Positions 49,289 to 60,144 of a stretch of DNA of 64,000 bases are shown here, piece by piece. The notes beneath the pieces are model-generated. The model did not search any database. It was not told the origin of the DNA and saw only the letters and a program-made list of their open reading frames with translations. Made by a program: the position numbers and the translations under genes. Source of the stretch: Draconibacterium sp. (GTDB lineage Bacteria; Bacteroidota; Bacteroidia; Bacteroidales; Prolixibacteraceae); contig JADIYN010000017.1 of NCBI GenBank assembly GCA_016705335.1, positions 1 to 64,000 on the forward strand, read 5' to 3'. Position 1 is the first letter of the stretch, and each line of letters opens with the position of its first letter.

Positions 49289-50407
49289 GTGGGTAAATCA
49301 AACCATAAAATAATAATTGTTTCGGTAACCAGCGACCTGGTTTCAGATAATCGCGTGCATAAAGTTTGCAACACCTTGCATAATATGGGTTTTGAGGTTT
49401 TACTTGTCGGAAGAAAATTCCCAAAAAGTTTACCAGTTAAAAACCGTGAATATGAAGTAAAACGGTTTAGTTTACTTTTTCATAAGGGTCCGCAATTTTA
49501 TGCAACATACAATTTAAGGCTTTTCCTTTTCCTGCTTTTTTCGAAATTCGATTTGTTATTGGCAAATGATCTGGATACAATGCCAGCCAATTTTTTAGCT
49601 TCTAAAATCAAAAACAAAGCATTGGTTTATGACAGTCATGAATATTATACCGAAGTGCCTGAATTGATTGACCGCCCAAAAGTGAAAAAAGTATGGGAAT
49701 GGATGGAAAGTAAAATGCTGCCAAATATTAAAACAGCATTTACTGTTTGTAATTCGATAGCTGAAATATACAGCGAAAAATACGGCACTCCATTTAAAGT
49801 AGTGCGAAACATTCCGCTTTCATCAAAAAATTCTTTTAAAAAGAATAATGAAAATGCTGAAAAAATAATTCTCTACCAGGGAGCTGTAAATATTGGGAGG
49901 GGATTAAAACAGGCAATTTTAGCAATGAAATTTATTGAAAATGCAAAACTGATTATTGCCGGAGATGGCGATATAAAAGCTGATTTGGTTAATTTTACTT
50001 TAAATGAAAACCTGCAAAATAAAATTGAATTTACCGGAAGATTATCAATTGATGAACTTACAAAATTGACTCCACAAGCCGATTTAGGTCTTTCAATTGA
50101 AGAAGACCTCGGGTTGAATTACAAGTTCGCACTTCCCAATAAATTGTTTGATTACATTCAGGCACAGGTTCCTGTTTTAATTACAAATCTTCCTGAAATG
50201 GCTGCCATAGTTAACAAATACAAAATCGGAGAAATTACAGACTCACTTGAACCACGGCATCTTTCAGAAAAAATTACCGACGCATTGCATAATATTGAAA
50301 AAAGAAATTTATGGAACGCAAATTTGGTTGCAGCTGCCAAAGAATTAACCTGGGAAAATGAAGAAAAAGTGATTCACGAAATTTTTTCGGTATTTAAAAA
50401 TACATAA
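49289..50407 (+). CDS. Glycosyltransferase family 4-type (GT-B) protein
   Basis: 372 residues, starting at a GTG (49289) because no ATG lies in frame before conserved sequence and an in-frame stop is just upstream. The N-terminal domain carries IIIVSVTSDLVSDNRVHKVCNTLHNMGFEVLLVG and the acceptor-side pattern DLLLANDLDTMPANFLA, YDSHEYYTEVPEL. The C-terminal nucleotide-sugar domain has IILYQGAVNIGRGL, LIIAGDGDIK, IEFTGRLSIDEL and the ALPNKLFDYIQAQVPVL motif. Likely adds a sugar to a lipid or polysaccharide in the cytoplasm; donor unknown. Confidence 0.9.
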   Translation: MGKSNHKIIIVSVTSDLVSDNRVHKVCNTLHNMGFEVLLVGRKFPKSLPVKNREYEVKRFSLLFHKGPQFYATYNLRLFLFLLFSKFDLLLANDLDTMPANFLASKIKNKALVYDSHEYYTEVPELIDRPKVKKVWEWMESKMLPNIKTAFTVCNSIAEIYSEKYGTPFKVVRNIPLSSKNSFKKNNENAEKIILYQGAVNIGRGLKQAILAMKFIENAKLIIAGDGDIKADLVNFTLNENLQNKIEFTGRLSIDELTKLTPQADLGLSIEEDLGLNYKFALPNKLFDYIQAQVPVLITNLPEMAAIVNKYKIGEITDSLEPRHLSEKITDALHNIEKRNLWNANLVAAAKELTWENEEKVIHEIFSVFKNT

Positions 50408-50426
50408 ATCCAAAAGTAATTATTTA

Positions 50427-50973
50427 TCAATTCATAATCACCAAATCAGTCAGTGCCTTAAATTTTCCAACATCTGTAATTCTACCTGTAACTTCAAATT
50501 GCAGTGAATCATTTTGGGGAACTGCTGAAAATTTAAAAAAGTGTTCAAAAGCTGATAAACCATTAACATTAACAGTGCCGGTTTTTCCCATGTAATCCAA
50601 AAACTGTAATACATCGTTTACATTACTCCCGGCAGGGTGGTTTGCATCAAAATCATACAGCGTAATAAAATTTAACGAATCTATTGAGTTTGTCTCCACT
50701 CTACTGTTTGGATTTTCCATGGCATAAAGTTTATTTCCAAATGCCCTTGATTGCGCCAGCTCAACTCTTTCGGAAGTTGAATCAGGAAAAACACCAATCC
50801 CCAATTCATTCCTATCAAACTTTCCTAGATACGGATAAATTCCATTTACATCGAAAGAAAACAAAAGAACTCTGGCAGTTTCAATGGTTACCCAGGTTGT
50901 TGAACGATTGCCGGGACAACTGAAAAAAACAACCAATTAAAAGAAGAAAAATAACTGAAAACAATTTTCTCAT
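50427..50973 (-). CDS. Hypothetical lipoprotein, frameshifted
   Basis: About 182 residues when one base in a T run near 50930 is changed. The start at 50973 gives MRKLFSVIFLLLIGC, a lipobox with the lipidated Cys, then FFSCPGNRSTTWVTI. The rest is soluble: YPYLGKFDRNELGIGVFPD, FITLYDFDANHPAGSNVND and FFKFSAVPQNDSL. The family is not clearly recognised; a resemblance to small Bacteroidota surface lipoproteins is possible. The unbroken frame alone starts at 50936 with MVVFFSC and lacks the signal. Lies upstream of ftsE's end without overlap. Confidence 0.65.
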
Positions 50974-51087
50974 CGATTTAAAATTGACTTTTACTATTCG
51001 AAAATTGACTTAAAACAAACTTAAACAGAATTTTATATTAATTTCCTGATGATGTTTTACTCATTCGATTGGCAAGAAACCACACTT

Positions 51088-51810
51088 TTAAAAATTTCTC
51101 TCCAGTAAACTTGCAAAATCAAAAGTGGATGTATTTGTTGCTGAATCGCTGATTTGACTATTGGCACAAACAAGAGTTCGCGCAGGTTTATTGGCAATGG
51201 AAGCATAATCATGTGTAACCATAATAACAGTTTTGCCCTGGCGGTTTAAGTTGACAAACAGATCAAGTATTTGCTCCGAAGTTTCAGGATCAAGATTTCC
51301 TGTTGGTTCATCGGCGAGAATCAATTCAGGGTTATTCAAAATGGCCCGGGCAACTACAACACGTTGCTGTTCGCCACCACTTAATTCGTGCGGCATACTT
51401 CTTATTTTATCAAGTACACCGGCACTGTCCAAAACTTCGGCGATCCGCCCTTCAATTTCAATTTTATTTTTCCATCCCGTTGCTTTCAAAACAAAAGCAA
51501 GATTATCATGCACATTTCTGTCGGTTAAAAGCCTGAAATCCTGAAATACAACACCCAACTCGCGACGTAAACCGGCTACTTCACTTTGTTTCATTCCTTT
51601 TAACTGATGGCCAACAACTGTTCCTATTCCTGATATCAATGGAATTTCGGCATTCAAAGTTTTAATAAGGCTCGATTTCCCAGTACCCACTTTCCCAATA
51701 ACATAAATAAACTCTCCCTTTTCTATTTCCAGATTCACACCTGTGAGGATGAGGTTTCCACGCTGATAAATTTCAGCATCAACGAGTTCCACTATCTTAT
51801 TTGTTTCCAT
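51088..51810 (-). CDS. ftsE: Cell-division ATP-binding protein FtsE
   Basis: 240 residues from METNKIVELVDAE at 51810; the frame start at 51852 lies upstream of conserved sequence. Walker A GKVGTGKSS, signature LSGGEQQRVVVARAILN, Walker B LILADEPTGNLDPET, and H-loop VTHD. The Q-loop VVFQDFRLL is the FtsE/MacB type. It joins FtsX to activate wall hydrolases at the septum; ftsX is not next to it here, as often in Bacteroidota. Intact. Confidence 0.92.
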   Translation of the reverse strand: METNKIVELVDAEIYQRGNLILTGVNLEIEKGEFIYVIGKVGTGKSSLIKTLNAEIPLISGIGTVVGHQLKGMKQSEVAGLRRELGVVFQDFRLLTDRNVHDNLAFVLKATGWKNKIEIEGRIAEVLDSAGVLDKIRSMPHELSGGEQQRVVVARAILNNPELILADEPTGNLDPETSEQILDLFVNLNRQGKTVIMVTHDYASIANKPARTLVCANSQISDSATNTSTFDFASLLERNF

Positions 51811-52025
51811 AGTCCAAAGATAAATTGTTAATGACCGGCAAAATAATTGCAAAACAATATAATAAACAAAAGTAATAAACAGTTTCTTGTTAAGAAAAAC
51901 CGATGAATTGGTGCAATTCTCATTTTTGAAACTTCTAATTTAGAAGATTAATTTGTCTTTGTTATTTTAGAAAATAAAAAACAAAAAATTTGGAATCAAT
52001 TCATTATAAATGAAACATTAAAGGC

Positions 52026-55000
52026 ATGAAAACACTTCGAATTTTATATTTCGTCCCTGTTTTTCTATTTATCCATCTCACGATAAATGCACAGGAAACG
52101 GAATACTACAACAATGTTCAGCAGGAAATAGACATAGCAAAAGAACTATTCGCAAAGGGAAAATACATTTCGACTTTCGATGAATTTGAAAAGATACAGA
52201 AACGTGTTGATAAACAATCTGAATTGTATTCAGAAGCTGAATATTTTAAATCGGTTTCAGCTTTAAAGGCGGGTTATACTGCTGGCAGTAAAATGCTTAC
52301 AAGTTTCACAAAAAACTATGCTGAAAGTCCGTATATCAACAATGCGTGGTTTAACCTGGGAGATTATCAATTCGAAAAAAAGCAATACGCGGTTGCAATT
52401 AAAACTTTTTCAAATGTAAAACGCGCCGATTTAAGCGAAAGCGACCGAATAAAGATTACATACGAAAACGGGTATGCCAATTTAATGGAAGACAACCTTG
52501 ACATTGCTGAGAAAGAGTTTAATGCAATTAAAGATGCCAACAACCTTTACAGCAAACCAGCAACTTACTATTGGGCGCATATTATGTACAGAAATGAAAA
52601 CTATGAACAAGCACTTGATGGTTTCAGAAAACTGGAAAACGACCCCGCTTATTCAAGAGTTATACCATTATATGTAAGCCATATATTTTATAAACAAAAA
52701 AGGTACAACGAATTGGTAAATTATATTGTGCCAATTCTAAATGAAGTTGAAGAAGAACACAAACCTGAGTTGTCGAAATTGGTTGGCGACTCCTATTTTC
52801 AATTGCAGCAATATGAAAAAGCAATACCATTCCTCGAAACTTATTTTCTTTCAACAAAACTTGCCACCCGTGAAGAAAGCTATGTTTTGGCGTATTGCTA
52901 TTATAATACAGGCAGCTATTTCAAGGCAGTACCGCTGATGCAAAAAGCATCGGAAGGAAGTGATGAAATGGCACAAAATGCATATTACCATTTAGCCGAT
53001 TGTTATGTAAAAACCAACGAAAAGGAAAAAGCAAAAATGACCTACGATGCCGCTTCCAATCTGGATTTCAATCCAAAAATAAAAGAAGACGCACTGTTTA
53101 ACTACGCAAAACTTACCTACGAACTTTCCTATTCTCCTTTCAACGAAACAATCAAAGCATTCGACAAATACATTGAATTGTACCCAAACTCTGAAAAAAA
53201 TACGGAAGCTTACACCATTTTAAGTGAGGTGTACATGGTAACTAAAAACTACAAAGATGCAATTGCTTCCATCGAAAAAATTAAGGTAAAAACACCGGCT
53301 ATTTTAAAAGCATATCAGCGTGTAACCTACTATCGCGGCCTTGAATTATTTAACAACCTCGCCTACAACCAGTCAATTGAATACTTTGATCTTTCGCTTG
53401 AAAACGGAAGCCAGGACCGTAGTCTGGCATCGCTTTCGCAATTTTGGAAAGCTGAAGCCTTGTACAGGGTTGGAGATTATAACAATGCGGTGAACAACTA
53501 CACAAGATTCCTTTCGTTATCAGGTTCATCGACATTACCGGAATATAAAAGTGCCGAATACAATCTTGCATATTCTTATTTCAAAATAGAAGATTATACT
53601 TTGGCATCAAACCATTTTAAAAAATACATTACTGCTACACAAGGAAATCGAAATGAAAAACAGGGAGATGCACTCAATCGCATTGGTGACTGCTATTTCT
53701 TAAATACCGATTATACGCAGGCTATTCAAAACTACCAGCAAGCATATGCATTGAAAGTTTATGAAGCAGATTATGCACTTTTTCAAATCGCCGTATGCAA
53801 AGGATTACAACGCAATCAACAGGATAAAATTGATAATCTTGAACAATTGCTGGCAAGTTTCCCTGAATCCGATTTTCAGGATGATGCCTTGTACGAATTA
53901 GGTCGCGCATACGAGCGGCAGGGAGATAATTTAAAGGCAGCGGCACAATACAACAAAATTATTATCGACCACAAACAGAGCAACTACTACAGAAAATCAC
54001 TTCTGCAATTGGGATTGATAAACTATAATAACGGCGATTTCAACAAGGCACTGGCTCAATATAAAGAAGTTACAGACAAATTCGCTGAAACACCCGAAGC
54101 TCAGGCTGCAATGATGGGTATAAAAAACTGTTATATCGAAATGAATAACGTTGACGCATATTTCGACTATGCAAAACAAAAAGGCAACAACTTAAATGTA
54201 ACAGTAAACGAACAGGATTCATTGACATTTATGGCTGCCGAAAGAATTTACATGGGCGGCGACAAAAATGCCGTAGTGCAGTTCGAAAAATACCTGCAGC
54301 AGTTCCCAAATGGGAGTTTTGCCGTAAACAGCCATTTTTATCTTGCCGAAATTTTGTACAACGAAGGCAAATTCACAGAATCGAACAAACATTATTTATA
54401 TGTTACAAATCAACCCGTTAACATTTTTACAGAACAAGCTTTATCGCGTTCGGCGGAATTGACTTTGAATGCCGGAGATTATACCGAAGCACTTGAATTG
54501 TGCAACCGACTTGAAAGTACCGCCAGTGGAAAATGGAATATTTTAAGGGCAAATTTCGGACAAATGAGAAGCCACCTGTTTTTAAAGGATTACGACAATG
54601 CTATTTTGGCAGCCGGAAAAGTAAAAAAATCGGAAGTAGCAAACGAAGCAATGATAAGGGAAGCAAACTTCACCGGTTGCCACCGACGTAAAATACGAAC
54701 AGGGTGCCGAAGCAAAATACCTGATTGCAGAAATTTATTATCACCAAAAAGAGTTGAAAAAGTCGGAAGATGAAATCACTGATTTTATTTCGAAAAACAC
54801 ACCTTACCAATATTGGCTGGGAAAATCTTTTTTACTAATGTCAGATATTTACCTAAGTCAAAACGACCAGTTTCAGGCAAAACACACTTTAAAAAGTTTG
54901 TATGAGAACTACAACGACGATAACGATGGAATTAAAGCTGAAGCTACTAAAAAATTATTGGTGATTGAGAATGAAGAAAAATCGGAACAACAAAAGGCCA

Positions 55001-55038
55001 TCGACAGTTCGTTTCAAATGAAAATTAAAGAACAATAA
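52026..55038 (+). CDS. Large secreted TPR-repeat protein, frameshifted
   Basis: About 1004 residues. Signal peptide MKTLRILYFVPVFLFIHLTINAQ. The rest is a long run of about 20 tetratricopeptide-type repeats, e.g. AWFNLGDYQFEKKQYAVAIKTF, YHLADCYVKTNEKEKAKMTYD, AEYNLAYSYFKIEDYTLASNHFK, ALYELGRAYERQGDNLKAA. A frameshift near 54680 (after MIREANF) separates the last 110 codons, which carry LIAEIYYHQKELKKSEDE. TPR proteins of this size act as periplasmic or outer-membrane scaffolds. The following gene, 12 bp away, encodes an outer-membrane beta-barrel, so they are probably partners. Confidence 0.85.
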
Positions 55039-55050
55039 AAATCAGTAGCT

Positions 55051-56838
55051 ATGCTAAACAATATAAAAACAGGATTACTAATTGCTTTTGGCAGTATTGC
55101 CTTATTTGCAAATGCGCAGCGCGATACAACGCTTAACCGCGAAGTAGAAGTGGTAAAATCGTTCAAACCAACCATTCAGGATGCGCACAAAATAAACGAC
55201 ATGCCTAAAATAGAAGAAACTGAGCACCAAAAGCCCACTTTCAACTACAACATTAAAAGTGAACCTATTGTCAATGCTTTTGCAGTAAATCCTTTAAAAG
55301 CTGCCAGTATTGCATCAGCACCAAAAGAAGAAACAGGGTATGGTTTTATTCGCGCCGGTGCCGGAAATTATAACTGTCCTTACGGCGAATTATTTTTCAA
55401 CCACCTCGCTTCCAAAAAATCGATTTTCGGCATTCACGCCAAACATCTTTCATCAAATGGTACCTTAAAACTGGAAGGTGGCGACCGCGTTGATGCACCT
55501 TTTTCGAATAACGAAGCTGAAGTTTATTTCAACCAGTTTTTCAGGGAATCGGTTTTATCGTTTAATGTCGATTATGATCGTGATGCTTTCAATTATTACG
55601 GATATCCTTTAAACCCAGTGCCGGATCAGTTGACTGGACCCAATCAAACCATCAATTATTTCGGAACAAAACAGTTTTTTCAAAAGGTGGGATCAGTGTA
55701 AAACTCGATAATCCAACGCTCGAAATGAACGACCCATATTTTGGATTTGATTTTGATTATCATTATTTCAGCACCAAAACCGGACAGAACGAAAACTATG
55801 GCAAATTTTTGGCACACGTGCATAAGCCATTTAATTTTGGCACCGGGTTGCTCGATGCAGGAGTTTACTACACTTCGGCCAACAACATTGAAAACAGAAA
55901 CGACATCAACATTGACACCCGCCAGCAATCATGGCTGTATCTTAACCCAACAGTTTTTCTGGGTAAAAAAATATTCAATGCAAAACTGGGGATCAAAACG
56001 TGGTATATATCCGACAAATATATTAATGCGCAAGTCCGGGTAACGCCTGATATTCTTCTAAATTTTAATCCGGCTGAAAACATTATTAAATTGTACGCCG
56101 GAATAAGCGGAAACTACAATAACAACTTTTACTCGAAAATTGCATATGAAAACCCCTTTGTTGATCCCGAACATGATGCTTATAACAGCTTTGAAAAGAT
56201 CAGGTTTTTTGGTGGTTTCGATGGAAAGTTTGCTGCCAAAACCAATTTCAAAATCGGGTTCGACTATTCAATGATTGACAATCAGCCATTTTATTATTTG
56301 CAGGAATACTCGCTTAATCCAACAATTACTCCTTCAACTCCAAAGATTGTGGATAACGATTTTTCAATTTTGTATGACGATATTAATCTGTTTAAAATAA
56401 ACCTCGAAATTATACACCGTTCTTCCGACAAACTCGATTTATTGCTTTCGGGAAATTACTTTGTTTATAAAATGGATGAACAAAAAGAAGCCTGGAACAT
56501 GCCGGCATGGGATGCAACCTTATCTTTAGGTTACAAAATCACTGAACAGTTGAGCATGTCGGCTGATTTCTTTTTAATTGGAGAGCGAAAAGCCTTGATC
56601 AGAAAAACGCTTTTTAAAAGTTCTTCCACCTTCGTCCTCAGTAGCAAATCCAATGACATATAAATCTTTTAATCTCAATACTGCTTTCGATATGAATGTA
56701 CGTGGTAACTATAAAATCACCGAAAAATTCTCGGTGTTTGCACAACTCAATAATTTCGGATTCCAGCAATACCAGCGCTGGTTTGGTTATCCGGTGCAAA
56801 GCCTCAACTTTTTGGCAGGTGTTAGTTATGCGTTTTAA
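55051..56838 (+). CDS. Outer-membrane beta-barrel protein, frameshifted
   Basis: About 596 residues. Signal peptide (MLNNIKTGLLIAFGSIALFANAQ), a short N-terminal region with VKSFKPTIQDAHKINDMP, then many alternating-hydrophobic strands (FIRAGAGNYNCPYGELFFN, SVLSFNVDYDRDAFNYYG, FFGGFDGKFAAKTNFKIGFDYS, LFKINLEII, LLLSGNYFVYKM) and the C-terminal GVSYAF ending in Phe, the outer-membrane assembly signal. Frameshifts near 55690 and 56640. No TonB-box or plug domain is clear, so it is a porin-like barrel rather than a full TonB receptor. Co-transcribed with the TPR gene. Confidence 0.8.
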
Positions 56839-56843
56839 AATCT

Positions 56844-56886
56844 TTGCCACAGATTTGCAGATTAAAAATCTGTGAATCTGTGGCAA
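56844..56886. repeat. Inverted repeat TTGCCACAGATT...AATCTGTGGCAA
   Basis: Outer arms of 12 bp, TTGCCACAGATT and AATCTGTGGCAA, with an inner CAGATT-AAAA-AATCTG hairpin. It begins 6 bp after the barrel gene stop and may end transcription, but the words CCACAGATT and CAGATTAA are those of a short intergenic repeat common in Bacteroidota genomes. Confidence 0.7.
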
Positions 56887-57028
56887 TAAATTTTTGGGCT
56901 AATATTTATCTGTTTCTTTATTTCATCAAATCAAAAATCCAATTCTGTTGCTTATTTGCAGGTTAATAAATTGTTGAAAAATCGCTTAACATACACCTCA
57001 AAAAAACCTCCACCCCGGTTAATTTTAT

Positions 57029-57036
57029 TATATTTG
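57029..57036 (+). promoter_or_regulatory. Candidate -7 element of gyrB
   Basis: TATATTTG matches TANNTTTG and is followed by GCAAC. No -33 TTTG is found 19-20 bp upstream. The gyrB ATG is 145 bp further on, giving a long leader. Confidence 0.45.
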
Positions 57037-57180
57037 CAACATGTTTTTTAAGAACATTTTAAACATAATTAAAAACTTGAATATCAATTAGTTTCCCATA
57101 AAAAGCGAAACCCGTTTTTTACACTGGAAACTTTTTTGTTTTGGTGAAATTGAAAACAAATTAAATAAAGAAAAAAGATA

Positions 57181-59151
57181 ATGAGTGAGATAGAAAAAAA
57201 TGTTATCCCCAACGGAGGAAATGGAAATTATTCGGCGGATAGCATTCAGGTTTTGGAAGGATTGGAAGCAGTTAGGAAACGCCCTTCGATGTATATTGGC
57301 GACACAAACGAAAAAGGTTTGCACCATTTGGTTTACGAAGTAATCGACAACTCAATTGACGAAGCCCTTGCAGGATATTGTAGCAATATCGACGTAATAA
57401 TCCACCCAGACAATTCAATCACAGTAAAAGATGACGGTCGCGGTATTCCTACCGAGATTCATACAAAGGAAAACAAATCGGCTCTTGAAGTTGTAATGAC
57501 AGTTTTACATGCCGGTGGAAAATTCGATAAAGATTCATATAAAGTTTCGGGGGGTTTGCACGGGGTTGGTGTTTCGTGTGTTAACGCGCTTTCATCACAT
57601 TTGCGCGCCGAAATCCACCGCGATGGAGAAGTTTGGGAACAGGAATATTCAATTGGAAAACCATTGTATTCTGCAAGAATAATAGGTGATTCAGATTTAC
57701 ATGGAACAATCGTAAATTTCAAGCCCGATGAAAGTATTTTTCTCGTAACGGTTTATAAATACGAAATTCTTACAGCTCGTTTGCGCGAACTGGCATTCCT
57801 GAACGCCGGAATTAAGTTGTCGATAATCGACGAACGCCAGAAAGAGGAAGACGGAAGTTTCAAATCTGATAATTTCTATTCAACCGCAGGTTTAAAAGAA
57901 TTTGTTGAGTATCTTGATGAAACAAGAGTACGTTTGATTGATGATGTTATTCATGTCTCGTCAGACAAAACCGGTATACCAGTTGAAATTGCATTGCAAT
58001 ACAATACTTCATATTCTGAAAATATCCATTCTTACGTCAACAATATCAATACAATTGAAGGTGGAACGCATTTAACAGGATTTAGACGTGGATTGACACG
58101 TACACTGAAAAACTATGCCGACCAATCGGGTATGCTGTCAAAAATGAAATTTGATATAAGTGGCGATGATTTCCGTGAAGGACTGACAGCAGTTATTTCT
58201 GTGAAAGTTCAAGAACCGCAGTTTGAAGGTCAAACAAAAACAAAACTGGGGAACTCCGAAGTCAGTGTTTCAGTGGATCAGGCAGTTAGCGACATGCTGA
58301 AAAATTATCTCGAAGAAAATCCCAAAGATGCAAGAACCATCGTGGGTAAAGTGATTTTGGCAGCGCAGGCACGTCATGCCGCTCGTAAAGCCCGTGAAAT
58401 GGTGCAACGCAAAAACGCGCTTACAGGAGGTGGACTGCCGGGAAAACTAACTGACTGTTCAGAAAAAGATCCTTCAGTTTGTGAAATATTTCTTGTTGAG
58501 GGAGATTCTGCAGGTGGCACGGCAAAACAAGGTCGCGACCGCAGAACTCAGGCAATTTTACCCTTACGTGGAAAAATCCTGAATGTGGAAAAAGCCATGG
58601 TTCATAAAATATTCGAAAACGAGGAAATCAAAAATATTTTCATGGCACTTGGTGTAACCATTGGTACTGCGGAAGATTCAAAAGCACTGAATATTGAAAA
58701 ACTACGTTATCACAAAGTAGTGATAATGACCGATGCCGACGTTGACGGCAGCCACATCGCCACACTGATTATGACTTTCTTTTTCAGGTATATGAATGAA
58801 CTCATAAAAGGGGGACACTTGTATATTGCAGCGCCACCACTCTACCTGATAAAAAAAGGAAAAAAAGAAGCGTATGCCTGGAACGACCAGCAACGTATGC
58901 AATTGATTAATGAATGGGCAGATGGGAACGAAAGTGCAGTGCATACCCAACGCTACAAAGGTTTGGGAGAAATGAACGCGGAGCAGCTTTGGACAACTAC
59001 AATGAACCCGGAGCAACGCACATTGCAGCAGGTTACCATTGAAAATGCAGCCGAAGCCGATCATATTTTCTCGATGTTGATGGGTGATGATGTTCCGCCA
59101 CGCCGGAAATTTATTGAAGACCATGCAACGTATGCAAGGATTGACGTGTAA
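57181..59151 (+). CDS. gyrB: DNA gyrase subunit B
   Basis: 656 residues, intact. ATP-binding GHKL domain (YEVIDNSIDEALAGY, DDGRGIPTEIHTKE, GGLHGVGVSCVNALS), transducer, and Toprim domain (LVEGDSAGGTAKQGRDR, PLRGKILNVEKA, TDADVDGSHIATLI) with the tail RYKGLGEMNAEQLW and PRRKFIE. Introduces negative supercoils with GyrA, whose gene is not in the window. The length and short Toprim linker fit the Bacteroidota form. Start MSEIEKNVIPNGG at 57181. Confidence 0.97.
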   Translation: MSEIEKNVIPNGGNGNYSADSIQVLEGLEAVRKRPSMYIGDTNEKGLHHLVYEVIDNSIDEALAGYCSNIDVIIHPDNSITVKDDGRGIPTEIHTKENKSALEVVMTVLHAGGKFDKDSYKVSGGLHGVGVSCVNALSSHLRAEIHRDGEVWEQEYSIGKPLYSARIIGDSDLHGTIVNFKPDESIFLVTVYKYEILTARLRELAFLNAGIKLSIIDERQKEEDGSFKSDNFYSTAGLKEFVEYLDETRVRLIDDVIHVSSDKTGIPVEIALQYNTSYSENIHSYVNNINTIEGGTHLTGFRRGLTRTLKNYADQSGMLSKMKFDISGDDFREGLTAVISVKVQEPQFEGQTKTKLGNSEVSVSVDQAVSDMLKNYLEENPKDARTIVGKVILAAQARHAARKAREMVQRKNALTGGGLPGKLTDCSEKDPSVCEIFLVEGDSAGGTAKQGRDRRTQAILPLRGKILNVEKAMVHKIFENEEIKNIFMALGVTIGTAEDSKALNIEKLRYHKVVIMTDADVDGSHIATLIMTFFFRYMNELIKGGHLYIAAPPLYLIKKGKKEAYAWNDQQRMQLINEWADGNESAVHTQRYKGLGEMNAEQLWTTTMNPEQRTLQQVTIENAAEADHIFSMLMGDDVPPRRKFIEDHATYARIDV

Positions 59152-59179
59152 AGAAGTTCAGAGTTTCCAGATAGCCAAG

Positions 59180-59238
59180 GTTTAAAGTTTAAAGTTGGAT
59201 TCCATCCGTATCTTCACAGTTGAGATCGGATGGAATCC
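59180..59238. repeat. GTTTAAAGTTTAAAG repeat and hairpin after gyrB
   Basis: First GTTTAAAGTTTAAAGT at about 59181-59196, then a perfect 12-bp inverted repeat GGATTCCATCCG (59198-59209) and CGGATGGAATCC (59227-59238) with an 17-nt loop. The hairpin follows the gyrB stop by about 45 bp and can work as its terminator, though the T run is short. Confidence 0.6.
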
Positions 59239-59298
59239 TTGATTTATTAATGTTTAAAAGAAACTCAATTTTGGATTTGCATTACCAATTTCTCAAAT

Positions 59299-59340
59299 CT
59301 TGATTCTTGATACTTGATACTTGATGATACTTGATACCTG
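59299..59340. repeat. TTGATACTTGATAC tandem repeat
   Basis: Four or five copies of a 7- to 10-base unit TTGATAC/TTGATGATAC just upstream of the LOG-family gene. This microsatellite-like stretch is outside any reading frame. Confidence 0.65.
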
Positions 59341-59370
59341 ATTCTCATAATCTCATATCTAAAATAAAAA

Positions 59371-59952
59371 ATGAATATCTGTGTTTTTTCTTCATCCAGC
59401 AACGCAATAAAAGAAATATATTTCCAGGAGGCTGAACAACTTGGAAAGCTTATTGCAAAAGGTGATCACACTTTAATCAATGGTGGTGCAAATGTTGGAC
59501 TAATGGAAGCAGTTACAATTTCGGCAAGTTTGGCAGGGGGAAAAACAATTGGGATAATCCCCGAAAAGCTAATTAACCGTTCTCTGGCTTCTAAAAATTC
59601 TCACGAAGTAATTGTAACACCCGACATGCATAACAGAAAAGTGCAGATGCGCGACATTTCAGATGCCTTTATTGCACTTCCCGGAGGTTTTGGAACATTG
59701 GAAGAAATACTCGAAGTAATTACACTCCGGCAGTTGGAGTACCACACAAAACCAATTGTTTTTATCAACACAAACCATTTTTTCGATAATCTTTTTAAAC
59801 AGTTCGAAGTTTCGTATAACGAGATGTTTGCAAAAGACATTTACCGCGAACTTTATTTTGTAGCACAAAATGCCGCTGAAGCTATTGAATATATTACAAA
59901 ATATGTCCCGGTTGTGCTCGATTCAAAATGGTTTCAGGTGCCGGAGAAATAG
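59371..59952 (+). CDS. LOG family protein (TIGR00730)
   Basis: 193 residues, intact. The catalytic motif PGGFGTLEE and the upstream HNRKVQMRDISDAF (Arg and Lys for the phosphate) are present, with INGGANVGLMEAV. Family members act as nucleoside 5'-monophosphate phosphoribohydrolases, giving free base plus ribose 5-phosphate; in plants this makes cytokinin. The likely bacterial role is purine salvage or housekeeping of odd nucleotides. Start MNICVFSSSSN at 59371. Confidence 0.93.
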   Translation: MNICVFSSSSNAIKEIYFQEAEQLGKLIAKGDHTLINGGANVGLMEAVTISASLAGGKTIGIIPEKLINRSLASKNSHEVIVTPDMHNRKVQMRDISDAFIALPGGFGTLEEILEVITLRQLEYHTKPIVFINTNHFFDNLFKQFEVSYNEMFAKDIYRELYFVAQNAAEAIEYITKYVPVVLDSKWFQVPEK

Positions 59953-60144
59953 CAGGTTTTCAAAAACACTGACAAAATTTCATTACACACTCCTTTTTAA
60001 TTTCATCTTTTTAACAAAATCAAAGTCTGGTTGTTAAAATATTTAAAATGGTTTTATTCTTAATCCTTTTTATAAAACAGTGGCAGCATAATTGCGTTGT
60101 ATGTGCACTATATAATACAATTAAGAACATTCAATAAAAACAAA

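Larger units (their letters stand above)
56839..57180. other. Intergenic region upstream of gyrB
   Basis: 342 bp holding the long hairpin at 56844-56886, then AT-rich sequence with a -7 element TATATTTG at 57029-57036, 145 bp before the gyrB ATG. No coding frame of any length is convincing. Confidence 0.6.
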
